A stretch of DNA of 64,000 nt from Parasphingopyxis sp. (GTDB lineage: Bacteria; Pseudomonadota; Alphaproteobacteria; Sphingomonadales; Sphingomonadaceae). Every line of letters begins with the position of its first letter. The first letter of the stretch is position 1. Where the stretch lies: contig NZ_JANQNS010000003.1 in assembly GCF_028279465.1 (NCBI RefSeq), positions 37,386 through 101,385 of the forward strand, written 5' to 3'. This document shows positions 35,761 through 45,793 of this stretch, piece after piece. Below the pieces are notes generated by a model. It did not search any database and was not told where the DNA came from. It was given only the letters and a program-made list of their open reading frames with translations. The position numbers and the translations under genes are program-made.

Positions 35761-36666
35761 GTGGCAGATAGCGACGACGAACATGGCCGGACCCTGAAGA
35801 CGCCCGAAGAGCTGATCGGCAAATTGTGCGACCTGCTCACGGTCGAGGAGCTTGATACCGATCTCTATCGCGGCCCGCGCCTGCCGGGCGGTGTCGGGCG
35901 GGTGTTCGGCGGGCAGGTGATCGCCCAGGCGCTCGTCGCGGCCAATCATTCGGTCGATGACGAGCTCTGGGCCCATTCGCTCCACGCCTATTTCATGCGG
36001 CCCGGCAACGAGAATTACCCGATCATCTACCGGATCGAGAGGGACCGGGACGGGCGAAGTTTTTCGACGCGCCGGATCATCGCGCTGCAGCGTGGCAAGC
36101 CGATCCTCAATATGGCGGCCAATTATCAGCGCCCCGAAGAGGGGCTCGCGCATCAGTTCGACATGCCCGACGTGCCGGGTCCGGACGCGCTGCAGAGCGA
36201 GGCCGACTATTGGCGCGAGAATATCGAGCTGATCCCCGAGCCGTTCCGCAAGCGCATGCTGCGCCAGCGCTCGATCGAATTGCGCCCGGTCGAACGGCGC
36301 AATCCGGCCAAGCCGGAAAAGTCCGAACCGCGCAGCTATACCTGGTTCCGCGCCGTTGCGCCTATCGGCGACGATCACCGGCTGCATCAGGCGATCCTCG
36401 CCTATGCGTCGGACATGAGCCTGTTGGGCACGAGCACGCTCAAGCACGGGATCAGCTGGATGAAAGACCCGCTGCAAATGGCGAGCCTCGATCATTCGCT
36501 TTGGCTGCACGAGGAATTCCGAGCTGACGAATGGCTGCTCTACGCAACCGACTCGCCCTGGACGGGCCATGCGCGCGGCTTCAATCGCGGCCAGATTTTC
36601 ACGCAGGATGGCCGGCTTGTCGCGAGTGCCGCGCAAGAAGGGCTGATGCGTCTGCGACGGCGGTAA
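35761..36666 (+). CDS. tesB: Acyl-CoA thioesterase II
   Basis: A 301-residue double-hotdog thioesterase that hydrolyses acyl-CoA. Recognisable blocks are GRVFGGQVIAQALVAANHSV, LHAYFMRPGNENYPIIYRIERDRDGRSF (D and R near the active site), and the second hotdog ending SLWLHEEFRADEWLLYATDSPWT and GRGFNRGQIFTQDGRLVAS-like RGFNRGQIFTQDGRLVASAAQEG. The GTG at 35761 is chosen because AAGGACAG precedes it; an upstream ATG at 35716 is less likely. Confidence 0.93.
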   Translation: MADSDDEHGRTLKTPEELIGKLCDLLTVEELDTDLYRGPRLPGGVGRVFGGQVIAQALVAANHSVDDELWAHSLHAYFMRPGNENYPIIYRIERDRDGRSFSTRRIIALQRGKPILNMAANYQRPEEGLAHQFDMPDVPGPDALQSEADYWRENIELIPEPFRKRMLRQRSIELRPVERRNPAKPEKSEPRSYTWFRAVAPIGDDHRLHQAILAYASDMSLLGTSTLKHGISWMKDPLQMASLDHSLWLHEEFRADEWLLYATDSPWTGHARGFNRGQIFTQDGRLVASAAQEGLMRLRRR

Positions 36667-36795
36667 CACCCCGGAAACCGCAGTTTTCAACGGCTGCGGC
36701 GTGCGTCAGCTGACGCACCAACAGGCCCTCACCTACACTTTTGGCCCGAATTGGTGTATCTTCCTGAGATCGTTCACGTTCTTGGGAGAGAAGAA

Positions 36796-37443
36796 ATGGG
36801 CGGCCATAACACACAAAAATCGGGTTATCTGAACCAGTCCCGGCACAGTTCGTCGGGGCTTGCCATCGTCATCGCATTGCACGGCGCGGCCTTGGCGGCG
36901 GCCTTTCTGGTCAAATCGGGCGTCGTGCCCGCGATTGTCGAGCCTGGGCCTATCGAGGTCGTCAATGTCGTCCCGTCCGCACCGCCGCCGGCGCAGCAGA
37001 CTGATCCGATGGAGCCTGAAGTGAGACTGCCGAACACGCCGACGGTGAGCGATCCGATCGTCGATGTGCCGACATACTCATTGCCGCCGCTCGACATACC
37101 GCGCACGCCGGAAATTCCGCGCGGAGAAACCTTGCCGACCACGCCCGAAGCGATGCCCGATCCCGTAATCCGCACCGCGCGCTTTGCAAGCAGGGCCAAT
37201 GTGCAGCCGCGCTATCCAAGCAGTCTGCTGCGGCAGGATGTCGAGGGCAGTTGTACGATCCGGGTGCGGATCGCGCCCAGCGGCCGGGTCGTCGAGGCCC
37301 GCCCGGTCAGCGCGACACATCCGGCCTTTTGCGATGCGACCGAACGGCAGGCGCTGCGCAACTGGCGGTTCGAACCGGCGACGCGGGACGGCGTCCCGAT
37401 CGAGAGCTGGCAGGAGCATACCGTGGAGTTCAGGATCAGCTGA
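36796..37443 (+). CDS. tonB: TonB energy transducer
   Basis: 215 residues. One N-terminal membrane helix (SGLAIVIALHGAALAAAFLVKSG) with the conserved His, a Pro-rich periplasmic spacer from about 55 to 135, and a C-terminal TonB domain (PRYPSSLLRQDVEGSCTIRVRIAPSGRVVEARPV, WRFEPATRDG). It transfers proton-motive force to TonB-dependent receptors such as the one at 56.9-59.6 kb. The ATG at 36796 follows GAGAGAAGAA. exbB and exbD are not adjacent. Confidence 0.9.
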   Translation: MGGHNTQKSGYLNQSRHSSSGLAIVIALHGAALAAAFLVKSGVVPAIVEPGPIEVVNVVPSAPPPAQQTDPMEPEVRLPNTPTVSDPIVDVPTYSLPPLDIPRTPEIPRGETLPTTPEAMPDPVIRTARFASRANVQPRYPSSLLRQDVEGSCTIRVRIAPSGRVVEARPVSATHPAFCDATERQALRNWRFEPATRDGVPIESWQEHTVEFRIS

Positions 37444-37500
37444 GCCGCTGAATCCGCTCGGCCTCTGGCGCTGGCGGCCAAGCTGCCCTATCTTGGACCG

Positions 37501-37938
37501 ATGGTCATGCTTCCGCCCAAGCCGCGCATTATCGCCCGCGACGTCGCCTCCTTCTTCCGGCGGCGCGAGCGGCACAACTGGATCGCTCTGTTTTTCGCCG
37601 TCGCGATCCCCGTGGTGCTGATCGGCACTTTCGCGATGAGCAGCGAGACCGATGCCGAGCCGACCGGGCCCACCGTCATCTATGCCGAAGTCTGGGGATC
37701 GAACCGCACGGACGAGGAAATCATCGAGCGTCAGCGCGTCCTGGCGCTCGAAGAGAATGAACGCCGGGCGATATCGCGCCAACGCTTTCAGGAACTGGCC
37801 GAAGGCAGCGGCGTAGACTATGATCGCGAGGCGGCCGCCGAGGCGGATCGCATCACCGAGGAAAACCGCCGCAATCTGCTCCGCCCCGGCGAGCGGATGG
37901 ACGGCATGACGCTGGAGACCGCAACTGACGAGCGTTGA
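37501..37938 (+). CDS. Hypothetical single-pass membrane protein
   Basis: 145 residues with one helix (NWIALFFAVAIPVVLIGTFAM) after a basic N-terminal tail, then an acidic, charged extracytoplasmic or cytoplasmic chain rich in Arg and Glu (EEIIERQRVLALEENERRAIS), probably helical. No domain recognised. It is 10 bp before ribD on the same strand and may be co-transcribed with the riboflavin genes, although no link to flavin chemistry is visible. Confidence 0.65.
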   Translation: MVMLPPKPRIIARDVASFFRRRERHNWIALFFAVAIPVVLIGTFAMSSETDAEPTGPTVIYAEVWGSNRTDEEIIERQRVLALEENERRAISRQRFQELAEGSGVDYDREAAAEADRITEENRRNLLRPGERMDGMTLETATDER

Positions 37939-37948
37939 CGCGCGGTTC

Positions 37949-38917
37949 ATGGCGTCCGCGATCGCGCTGTCCTGGCGCGGCCGGGGCCGCACGGCTCCCA
38001 ACCCCAATGTCGGTTGTGTGATCGTCCGCGACGGGCGCGTCCTGTCGCGCGGCTGGACGCAGCCCGGTGGCCGGCCGCACGCCGAAGCGATGGCGCTGGA
38101 AGGCGTCGAAGCGACCGGCGCGGACGTTTATGTGACGCTCGAACCCTGCGCGCATGAAAGCAATCGCGGTCCGGCCTGTTCCGATCTGCTGGTTGACGCG
38201 CGGCCGGCCCGGGTCATTATCGCCGCGCGCGATCCCGACCCGCGCACCAACGGCAAAGGGATCGACCGGCTGCGCGCTGGGGGCATGGAGGTTATCGAAG
38301 ATATGCTCGCCGAGGATGCGCGGCGGGCCATGGCGGGGTTCTTTATGCGCCAACAAAAGGGCCGCCCGCATGTCACGCTGAAACTCGCCACATCTCTGGA
38401 TGGGCAGGTGGCGTTGCCCGACGGTTCGAGCCAGTGGATCACCGGCCCCGAAGCGCGCGCGCATGCGCATATCGAGCGCGCCATGGCCGATATGATCGTT
38501 GCCGGCCGGAGGACAGTCGAGGCCGACTCCCCGACACTCAATGTCCGCATCGAAGGGCTGGGCAACCGCGCTCCGAGCCGTGCGGTGTTGACCAGCGATG
38601 TCAGCAAGTTCGCGCAGTTGCGGCTGCAGGCGGAAACGCCGGCCTGGCGCCATCTCGAAAGCCCCGAGGCGATTGCGAACATGGAGGGCGTCGACCATGT
38701 CCTGGTCGAAGGCGGCGCGGGCGCGGCGGCAGCCTTTATCGCCGCCGGTCTCGTCGATCGGCTCCTACTGTACCGTGCGCCGATCCTGATCGGCACCGGC
38801 CTAAGCGCGCTCGGCGATATCGGACTGGCGCGGCTCGAAGATGCGCACGATCAATGGCAGCTCATCGAAACGCGCATGCTTGGCAAGGACCGGCTGGAGG
38901 TTTACGAGCGCGCCTGA
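37949..38917 (+). CDS. ribD: Bifunctional riboflavin deaminase/reductase RibD
   Basis: 322 residues. An N-terminal deaminase with zinc motif PHAEAMAL and PCAHESNRGPACSDLL, and a C-terminal reductase from about residue 140 (VTLKLATSLDGQVALPDGSS, VEGGAGAAAAFIAAGLVDRLLLY). It performs the second and third steps from GTP to the pyrimidine precursor of riboflavin. ATG 37949 matches the conserved MASAIALSWRGRGRTAPNPN start. Ends in a TGATG overlap with ribE. Confidence 0.95.
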   Translation: MASAIALSWRGRGRTAPNPNVGCVIVRDGRVLSRGWTQPGGRPHAEAMALEGVEATGADVYVTLEPCAHESNRGPACSDLLVDARPARVIIAARDPDPRTNGKGIDRLRAGGMEVIEDMLAEDARRAMAGFFMRQQKGRPHVTLKLATSLDGQVALPDGSSQWITGPEARAHAHIERAMADMIVAGRRTVEADSPTLNVRIEGLGNRAPSRAVLTSDVSKFAQLRLQAETPAWRHLESPEAIANMEGVDHVLVEGGAGAAAAFIAAGLVDRLLLYRAPILIGTGLSALGDIGLARLEDAHDQWQLIETRMLGKDRLEVYERA

Positions 38918-39513
38918 TGTTTACCGGAATCATCACCGATATCGGCACGATCGCGAAGGCCGAGCAGCGCGGCGATCTGAGGCTTGCCGTCCGCTGCGGC
39001 TACGATATGGTGACCGTCGATCTCGGCGCCTCGATAGCGTGCTCGGGCGTGTGCCTGACAGTGGTCGATAAGGGCGAAGACTGGTTCGCCGTCGATCTGT
39101 CGGCCGAGACCGTGTCGCGGACGGCGCAGGGCCAGTGGAACGAGGGCGGACGGCTCAATCTCGAACGCTCGCTCAAGCTCGGCGACGAAATGGGCGGCCA
39201 TATCGTGACCGGCCATGTCGACGGGATCGGCGAAATCGTCTCAGCCGAGCCGGTCGGCGATTCGACGGAACTCGTGATCTGCGCGCCGGATGATCTGGCG
39301 AATCTGATCGCGCCGAAAGGATCGATCACGCTGGACGGCGTATCGCTGACGGTCAACGAAGTGCGCCATACTGGCGATGGCTGTCACTTCACGATCAACC
39401 TGATCCCGCATACCGCCGAGGTCACGACCTTCGATACGGTGGCCGCTGGCCGGCCGGTCAATATCGAGATCGATATATTGGCGCGCTATCTGGCGCGAAT
39501 GACAGGAAGATAA
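38917..39513 (+). CDS. ribE: Riboflavin synthase alpha subunit
   Basis: 198 residues in two homologous halves. The N-terminus MFTGIITDIGTIAKAEQRGD and the repeat-type MGGHIVTGHVDGIGEIVS and GSITLDGVSLTVNEV are diagnostic. It joins two lumazine molecules to make riboflavin. ATG 38917 overlaps the ribD stop. A 56-bp gap with a palindromic site precedes the next gene. Confidence 0.96.
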   Translation: MFTGIITDIGTIAKAEQRGDLRLAVRCGYDMVTVDLGASIACSGVCLTVVDKGEDWFAVDLSAETVSRTAQGQWNEGGRLNLERSLKLGDEMGGHIVTGHVDGIGEIVSAEPVGDSTELVICAPDDLANLIAPKGSITLDGVSLTVNEVRHTGDGCHFTINLIPHTAEVTTFDTVAAGRPVNIEIDILARYLARMTGR

Positions 39514-39541
39514 CATGCTCATGTGATTTTCGTGTTGTAAA

Positions 39542-39557
39542 TCACACTACAGTGTGA
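39542..39557. promoter_or_regulatory. Palindromic operator candidate upstream of ribBX
   Basis: TCACACTACAGTGTGA is a 7-2-7 perfect palindrome, ending 12 bases before the ribBX ATG. A further GTGT half lies at 39530-39533, giving three spaced half-sites. The encoded protein has an N-terminal HTH, so autoregulation by flavin demand is a natural hypothesis. No FMN riboswitch sequence was seen in the 56-bp gap. Confidence 0.5.
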
Positions 39558-39569
39558 AATACGGGGTGC

Positions 39570-40856
39570 ATGTCTACACCGCTTATCGATAATATCCGCA
39601 GCCTCGTCACCTCGGGCGAGGCCAGCAAGGCCGGCTTGGCGCGCGCCGCCGGGCTCCACCCCAACTCCTTGCGCAAGCTCGATGACGATGACTGGAATCC
39701 GACCGCCGAGACGCTGCTCAAGCTCGAACGCTATCTGGTGACCGGCGGCGGGCAGGCGCTGGCGACGCCCGAAGAGATTATCGAAACGGCGCGCAACGGG
39801 CGCATGTTTATCCTGGTCGATGACGAGGACCGCGAAAATGAGGGCGATCTCGTGATTCCGGCGCAGATGGCGACGCCCGATGCGATCAACTTCATGGCCA
39901 AATATGGCCGCGGCCTGATCTGCCTCGCGCTGACCAAGGAACGCACCGAGGCTTTGGGCCTCGACCTCATGAGCCGCCACAACGGCACGCGGCATGAGAC
40001 AGCTTTCACCGTGTCGATCGAGGCGAAGGACGGGGTAACGACCGGCATCTCGGCGGCGGACCGGGCGCGCACCGTATCGGTCGCGATCGATGGATCGAAG
40101 GGCAAGGAGGAGATCGTCACGCCCGGCCACGTCTTCCCGCTCGTCGCGCGACCCGGCGGTGTGCTTGTGCGCGCAGGCCATACCGAGGCGGCGGTCGATA
40201 TCGCGCGGCTCGCCGGCCTCAATCCGAGCGGTGTGATTTGCGAGATCATGAACGAGGACGGCACGATGGCCCGGATGCCGGACCTGATGGCCTTCGCCCA
40301 GCTCCACAACCTGAAGATCGGCACGATCCGGGATCTGATCGCCTATCGCCGCAAGCATGACCATCTGGTCGAGAAAAAGGCCGAGGCGCCGTTCACGAGC
40401 CGCTGGGGCGGCGACTGGAAGGCGATGACTTTCTTCAATAAAGCAACGGGCACCGAGCAGGTCGCGCTGGTGAAGGGTCGCGTCGATCCGGAAAAGCCGA
40501 CGCTTGTGCGCATGCACGCGCTCTCCGCCTTCACCGATGTGTTCGGCGAAGAGGGCGCGCGCGGCCAGATGCTCTCGCGCTCGATGGAGATTATCGGCGA
40601 GGAGGGCGCGGGCGTCGTCGTCGTGATCAATCGGACGATGCAGGGGGCGTTTACCAAGGCGTTGCTGCTCAAGACCGGCGAGGAGCGGCCGGACATGGAG
40701 GAGCTGCGCGACTATGGTGTCGGCGCGCAAATCCTTACCGAGCTCGGCGTGCATGAGATGATCCTCTTGACCAACACGCATCACAGTCTTGTAGGGCTCG
40801 ACGCTTATGGGCTGTCGATCGTCGGCGAACGCGCCATCGATGTGGAGGGCGCATAA
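39570..40856 (+). CDS. ribB: RibBX: HTH + DHBP synthase + degenerate GTP cyclohydrolase II domain
   Basis: 428 residues. Positions 1-60 form an HTH-like segment ([22 protein letters not shown]). Positions about 65-270 are 3,4-dihydroxy-2-butanone 4-phosphate synthase with [15 protein letters not shown] and [16 protein letters not shown] intact. The rest resembles GTP cyclohydrolase II but lacks the zinc cysteines (the matching stretch is [17 protein letters not shown]), so that activity is probably lost. Similar RibBX proteins are known in alphaproteobacteria; a separate RibA must exist elsewhere. A palindromic site lies just upstream. It overlaps ribH by one base. Confidence 0.9.
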   Translation: MSTPLIDNIRSLVTSGEASKAGLARAAGLHPNSLRKLDDDDWNPTAETLLKLERYLVTGGGQALATPEEIIETARNGRMFILVDDEDRENEGDLVIPAQMATPDAINFMAKYGRGLICLALTKERTEALGLDLMSRHNGTRHETAFTVSIEAKDGVTTGISAADRARTVSVAIDGSKGKEEIVTPGHVFPLVARPGGVLVRAGHTEAAVDIARLAGLNPSGVICEIMNEDGTMARMPDLMAFAQLHNLKIGTIRDLIAYRRKHDHLVEKKAEAPFTSRWGGDWKAMTFFNKATGTEQVALVKGRVDPEKPTLVRMHALSAFTDVFGEEGARGQMLSRSMEIIGEEGAGVVVVINRTMQGAFTKALLLKTGEERPDMEELRDYGVGAQILTELGVHEMILLTNTHHSLVGLDAYGLSIVGERAIDVEGA

Positions 40857-41281
40857 TGGCGCATTTCCTGATCGTCGAAGCGCGCTTCTATGACCAGTTC
40901 AATGACTGGCTGATCGAGGGCGCTACGGCGGCGCTCGAGGCGGCGGGTCACATTCATGAGACGATCACCGTACCCGGCGCGCTCGAAATTCCGGGCGCCG
41001 TCGCGATGGCGGCGGAGACCGGCCGCTATGACGGCTTCGTCGCGATCGGCGTCGTCATCCGTGGCGAAACATATCATTTCGAAATCGTCGCCGGCGAAAG
41101 CGCGCGCGGCCTGATGGCGTTGACCATGGATGGGCTCGCCATCGGCAACGGTATCTTGACGGTCGAGAATGATGCGCAGGCGGAAGTCCGTGCGCGGCCC
41201 GACAAGAAGGACAAGGGCGGCGAAGCGGCCCAGGCGGCGATCGCGCTTCACGATCTTGGCCAGCGTTTCGCGTCCCGATGA
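40856..41281 (+). CDS. ribH: 6,7-dimethyl-8-ribityllumazine synthase
   Basis: 141 residues. Condenses the butanone phosphate from RibB with the RibD product. Diagnostic blocks are the [16 protein letters not shown] entry, [15 protein letters not shown], and [23 protein letters not shown] with the catalytic His. TAATG overlap with ribBX; its stop overlaps a small membrane-protein gene by ATGA. Confidence 0.95.
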   Translation: MAHFLIVEARFYDQFNDWLIEGATAALEAAGHIHETITVPGALEIPGAVAMAAETGRYDGFVAIGVVIRGETYHFEIVAGESARGLMALTMDGLAIGNGILTVENDAQAEVRARPDKKDKGGEAAQAAIALHDLGQRFASR

Positions 41282-41655
41282 AGGCGTTGCGTATCGTCGG
41301 TGTGCTGCTCGCGTTGTCGCTGATGCTGGGCGAGGCCTATCGCAGCTGGGGCGCGGGGCGGCCGGTCATGTTCTGGATGGACGATCAAATCATGGGCGCG
41401 ATGCTGATCGCCGGTGCCCTGATGATGGCCCGGCCGACGCCGCTCCGTCACGCCTTTTTCGCCGCCGGCTGGGGCGTCAATGCGGGAATGCTCTACGGCA
41501 GTTTCTTCGGCAAGGTGTTCGCCCCCGAAACCAGCAATCCCGGCAATTTCGACATGGGCCTGCTGACGGCGTTGATCGGCCTTGCCTTTGTCACCGCGGT
41601 TGTCGGGATGATCGCGACCATCATGCTGGCGCGGACACGCCCACGCGCAAATTAG
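41278..41655 (+). CDS. Hypothetical four-helix membrane protein after ribH
   Basis: 125 residues, hydrophobic throughout ([82 protein letters not shown]). No family is recognised. It starts in an ATGA overlap with ribH and so is likely translated from the same message, but nothing in it indicates a flavin role. Confidence 0.72.
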   Translation: MKALRIVGVLLALSLMLGEAYRSWGAGRPVMFWMDDQIMGAMLIAGALMMARPTPLRHAFFAAGWGVNAGMLYGSFFGKVFAPETSNPGNFDMGLLTALIGLAFVTAVVGMIATIMLARTRPRAN

Positions 41656-41668
41656 CGCATCAACGCTG

Positions 41669-42439
41669 CTATCGGACCTTGCCGACGCCCGGGATCACGG
41701 CGCCGACGCGTTTGCGATATTCGACATAGTGCTCACCGATATGCGCGATCAGGTCCTTCTCCTCATAACGCACTCCAATCGCGACATAGATAGACATGCC
41801 CACCGCAAACAGCAGATGGCCCTGGCTCATGTCCGGTGTCGCCCAGAAGGCCAGCAATATGCCGGTATAGATCGGATGGCGCACCAGCTTGTAGAAGAGC
41901 GGTGTGCGGAATTGCATTTCCGGCACGACCTTTCCGCGGAAATCGGCCCAGGCCTGATGCAGCCCGAACAGTTCGAAATGGCTGAGCAGCCAGGTCGCGA
42001 TGAAGAGGATGACCCAGCCCGCGACGAACAGCGCCCACAACAATATCCGCAACCACTCTGCCTCTGCCGACCAGACCAACGGCGTGATGGGCCGCCATAA
42101 CACGAAGATCGCGACGAGCACCGCCACCGTCGCCAGGACATAGAGGCTGCGTTCGATCGCGGCCGGCCAGAAGCGTGTCAGCCAGCTCTTGAACGCCGGG
42201 CGCGCCATGACGCTGTGCTGAATGCCGAACAGCGCGATGACGGCAAGATTGATGGCGATCGCCGTGCCGAGCGCGGCATCGGGTCCGACATCGATGCTGG
42301 GTAAGGCGGCGAGGCTGCCCAACCCGGTGAGGACGGCGGCTTCATCGAAGAGATTGCCGGTAAATCCGATCAGGTAGAGGAAGGAGAGGAAGAACAGCAG
42401 ATAGCTGCCCACAGCAAAGCCCAGGCGCATAAGTCCCAT
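41669..42439 (-). CDS. NnrU/isoprenylcysteine-methyltransferase-like membrane protein, MddA-like
   Basis: 256 residues with six or so helices. The family blocks are HSVMARPAFKSWLTRFWPAAIERSLYV, HFELFGLHQAWADFRGK, KLVRHPIYTGILLAFWATPDMSQGHLLFAVGMSIYV and YVEYRKRVGAVIP, resembling methanethiol S-methyltransferase MddA. The ATG at 42437-42439 has a strong GGGAGGGAA ribosome binding site. A sulfur-methylating role is inferred from similarity; other membrane methyltransferases are possible. Confidence 0.75.
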   Translation of the reverse strand: MGLMRLGFAVGSYLLFFLSFLYLIGFTGNLFDEAAVLTGLGSLAALPSIDVGPDAALGTAIAINLAVIALFGIQHSVMARPAFKSWLTRFWPAAIERSLYVLATVAVLVAIFVLWRPITPLVWSAEAEWLRILLWALFVAGWVILFIATWLLSHFELFGLHQAWADFRGKVVPEMQFRTPLFYKLVRHPIYTGILLAFWATPDMSQGHLLFAVGMSIYVAIGVRYEEKDLIAHIGEHYVEYRKRVGAVIPGVGKVR

Positions 42440-42511
42440 GATTCCCTCCCCGGATTGTCGCGCCAGCGTATCATGCGGACGCTGGTGCAGCAATTCGAGG
42501 CGGCCGCGCCT

Positions 42512-43633
<1,122 letters not shown>

Positions 43634-43801
43634 GGATGCAATATCCCCTGATGGTTGGCCGGTATTTTGTCGCGATAGACATAAGGCCTGGAGCGTATTC
43701 GGCCAGAGGCGGGCAGCCAAACTTTTCTAGACGCCCGTAAAGTTTCGCGGGCGCATACCCCGGCATTGGCGTTGGTCGGCAATCACCCTATATCGGCGAC
43801 C

Positions 43802-44467
43802 ATGGCCGAAGCATTACGATCAGACCCGACGCTCGACGAAATCCGCAGCCATCTCGCGCCGGTAGTCGCCGGTCATGCGGCATTCGATGGGTGGACGGAC
43901 GAGGCGGTCGAACGCGCAGCAAGCGAGTTCGATATCGACCCCGGCGCCGCCCGCCTCGCCTTTCCCGATGGTGCGACCGATATGATCGATGCCTGGTTCG
44001 CGTATGTCGATGCGGAGATGGCCGCATCCTTCACGGCCGAAGAGCTGGAGGCGATGCCGGTGCACAAGCGGATTCGCGCCGCGATCCTCAAGCGCCTCGA
44101 TATCGTGCGGCCGCATAAAGAGGCGTTGCGCCGGGCTATCGCGATACTTGCGATGCCGCAGAATGTACCGCTCGCGGGCCGGCTCGGCTGGCGATCGGCG
44201 GATGCGATGTGGCGGCTGGCCGGCGATACGGCGACCGATTTCAACCATTATTCGAAGCGCACCATTCTTGGCGGCGTTTACGGTTCGACGATCCTCGCCT
44301 GGATGGACGATGAGAGCGAGGAGGATGCCGATACGACCGCCTTTCTCGATCGCCGCCTTGGCAATGTCGCCCAGTTCGAGAAGCTGAAGAAGAAGTTCCG
44401 CGGCGATCCGGACCGCCGGTTCAGTGTCAGCCGGTTCCTCGGGCGGCTGCGCTATCCGGGCCGCTGA
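43802..44467 (+). CDS. COQ9 family ubiquinone biosynthesis protein
   Basis: 221 residues. The family pattern includes an acidic helical N-terminal part (AFPDGATDMIDAWFAYVDAEM), KRIRAAILKRLDIVRPHKEALRRAIAILAMP, and WRLAGDTATDFNHYSKRTILGGVYGSTILAWMDDESEEDADTTAFLDRRLGNVAQFEKLKK. COQ9 binds lipid and supports ubiquinone hydroxylation. ATG 43802 is preferred to the earlier frame start. Divergent from the Old Yellow Enzyme gene. Confidence 0.92.
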   Translation: MAEALRSDPTLDEIRSHLAPVVAGHAAFDGWTDEAVERAASEFDIDPGAARLAFPDGATDMIDAWFAYVDAEMAASFTAEELEAMPVHKRIRAAILKRLDIVRPHKEALRRAIAILAMPQNVPLAGRLGWRSADAMWRLAGDTATDFNHYSKRTILGGVYGSTILAWMDDESEEDADTTAFLDRRLGNVAQFEKLKKKFRGDPDRRFSVSRFLGRLRYPGR

Positions 44468-44593
44468 CAGGACGCGCGAATAACACCCAGTTCGCGTGCG
44501 GCCCACGCTTGTCGTAGCCCGGCCTCTTTTCTAAGCCATACGCAAACAACCGCCGTGAGACTCGGCGATACCGCATTCACAGGAGACGAAGAC

Positions 44594-45091
44594 ATGGCGG
44601 GCAGCGTCAACAAGGTAATCCTGATCGGCAATCTCGGGCGCGATCCCGAGACGCGTACGTTCAACAATGGCGGCAAGGTCTGCAATCTGCGGATCGCGAC
44701 CTCGGAAAGCTGGAAGGACAGGCAGACCGGCGAACGCCGCGAACGGACCGAATGGCACAGCGTGGCGATCTTTTCGGAGGGACTGGCCGGCGTCGCCGAA
44801 CGCTATCTGCGCAAAGGCAGCAAGGTCTATATCGAAGGCCAGCTCCGCACCCGCAAATGGCAGGACCAGTCCGGCAACGACCGTTATTCGACCGAGGTCG
44901 TCATCGACGGCTTCAACGGCAGCATGACGATGCTCGACGGTCGTGGTGACAGCGGTGGTGGTGGTTCGGGCGGCGATAACTGGGGCGGTTCGGGCGGTAA
45001 TGACGGCGGCTATGGTGGTGGCCAGTCTTCGGGTTCGAGCCCGGCGGGCGGCGCGTTCGACGACGATCTCGACGACGACGTTCCGTTTTAA
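44594..45091 (+). CDS. ssb: Single-stranded DNA-binding protein
   Basis: 165 residues. OB-fold from [21 protein letters not shown] through [22 protein letters not shown], then a Gly/Ser-rich flexible tail and the acidic C-terminus [10 protein letters not shown] that docks repair proteins. It coats ssDNA in replication and repair. The ATG at 44594 follows AGGAGACGAAGAC. It is convergent with yceD; palindromic element copy 5 lies between. Confidence 0.97.
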   Translation: MAGSVNKVILIGNLGRDPETRTFNNGGKVCNLRIATSESWKDRQTGERRERTEWHSVAIFSEGLAGVAERYLRKGSKVYIEGQLRTRKWQDQSGNDRYSTEVVIDGFNGSMTMLDGRGDSGGGGSGGDNWGGSGGNDGGYGGGQSSGSSPAGGAFDDDLDDDVPF

Positions 45092-45105
45092 AAGCAGGCT
45101 ATATT

Positions 45106-45239
45106 TGTCAGACTCAACCTGTCGGTTGAGCGCGGCACAAGCCCACTCCCCCTCCCGGCCTCCCACAGGGTACGATGAAAGGGAGGCCGGGAGGGGGAGT
45201 GGGCTGGTGCCGCGACGTAGCGATAGCAACATTCTGACA
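45106..45239. repeat. Palindromic intergenic element, copy 5
   Basis: Lies between convergent ssb and yceD. The ends are TGTCAGA (45106-45112) and TCTGACA (45233-45239). The central hairpin spans 45132-45213 with a GGGTACGATG loop. The left module CTCAACC/GGTTGAG differs from copy 1 (CTCGACC/GGTCGAG) at both members of a pair, a compensatory change. The right module differs from the usual one. Confidence 0.9.
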
Positions 45240-45256
45240 GATAAATCCCGGCCGAC

Positions 45257-45793
45257 CTATTCGCCCTTGGCCGCGAGCTGATCGCGCAGGCCTTTCAGCG
45301 CACCGAACGGTCCAGCCTCTTCTTCGCTGAGTACGCCCGCCTCGCGTAGCGCTTCGTCCGCATTGGCGCCGCGCGGAAACGGGTCGAGCGCGAGCGCCAT
45401 GGTCTGCGCCGCTGCCTCGCCGAGATCGATCGCGCCGTCCGAATAGGTGAGCGTCTCGCACTCTTCCGAACTGAGTTCGATTTCTTCCTCATCCGCCGGT
45501 GCGTGCTCAGGAATGAAGCGCAGCTCGAAGGCTTCGGCGATCGTCTCCCGTACGGCATCGCCCGTCACGACGCAGCTTTGCACGATCTCGGCATCGACCG
45601 TGCCTTTCGCGAAGATCGCATTGCCGTCCCTATGGACGTCCGCATGTGCCGAGAGGCGCGCGATCGATTGCAAGGCGAAGCGCTCGGCGAGCGCAGCGCA
45701 TTCCGCATCGCTGGCGGCGATGTCATGGCGCGCCGCGCCGTTGCCAATCGAGTCGATGGCGATGCGCCGCGAAAATTCCGGTTCCGCCGTCAT
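45257..45793 (-). CDS. YceD/DUF177 family protein
   Basis: 178 residues. Typical DUF177 pattern with SCVVTGDAVRETIAEAFELRFIPE in the middle and an acidic C-terminal half (EEIELSSEECETL, SDGAIDLGEAAAQTMALALDPFPRG). YceD is linked to 23S rRNA metabolism in several bacteria. The start overlaps the UQCC-like gene stop by 4 bp. plsX-fabH, often next to yceD, is not adjacent here. Confidence 0.9.
   Translation of the reverse strand: MTAEPEFSRRIAIDSIGNGAARHDIAASDAECAALAERFALQSIARLSAHADVHRDGNAIFAKGTVDAEIVQSCVVTGDAVRETIAEAFELRFIPEHAPADEEEIELSSEECETLTYSDGAIDLGEAAAQTMALALDPFPRGANADEALREAGVLSEEEAGPFGALKGLRDQLAAKGE

Noticed and set aside
39514..39569. FMN riboswitch upstream of ribBX
   Set aside because: The gap is only 56 bp and holds no RFN-element sequence; a DNA palindrome is present instead.
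39519..40784. A 421-codon minus-strand frame opposite ribBX
   Set aside because: It is a mirror of the ribBX coding strand; the RibB motifs are on the plus strand.
44468..44593. LexA/SOS box upstream of ssb
   Set aside because: No GAAC-N7-GAAC or similar motif is present in the gap.
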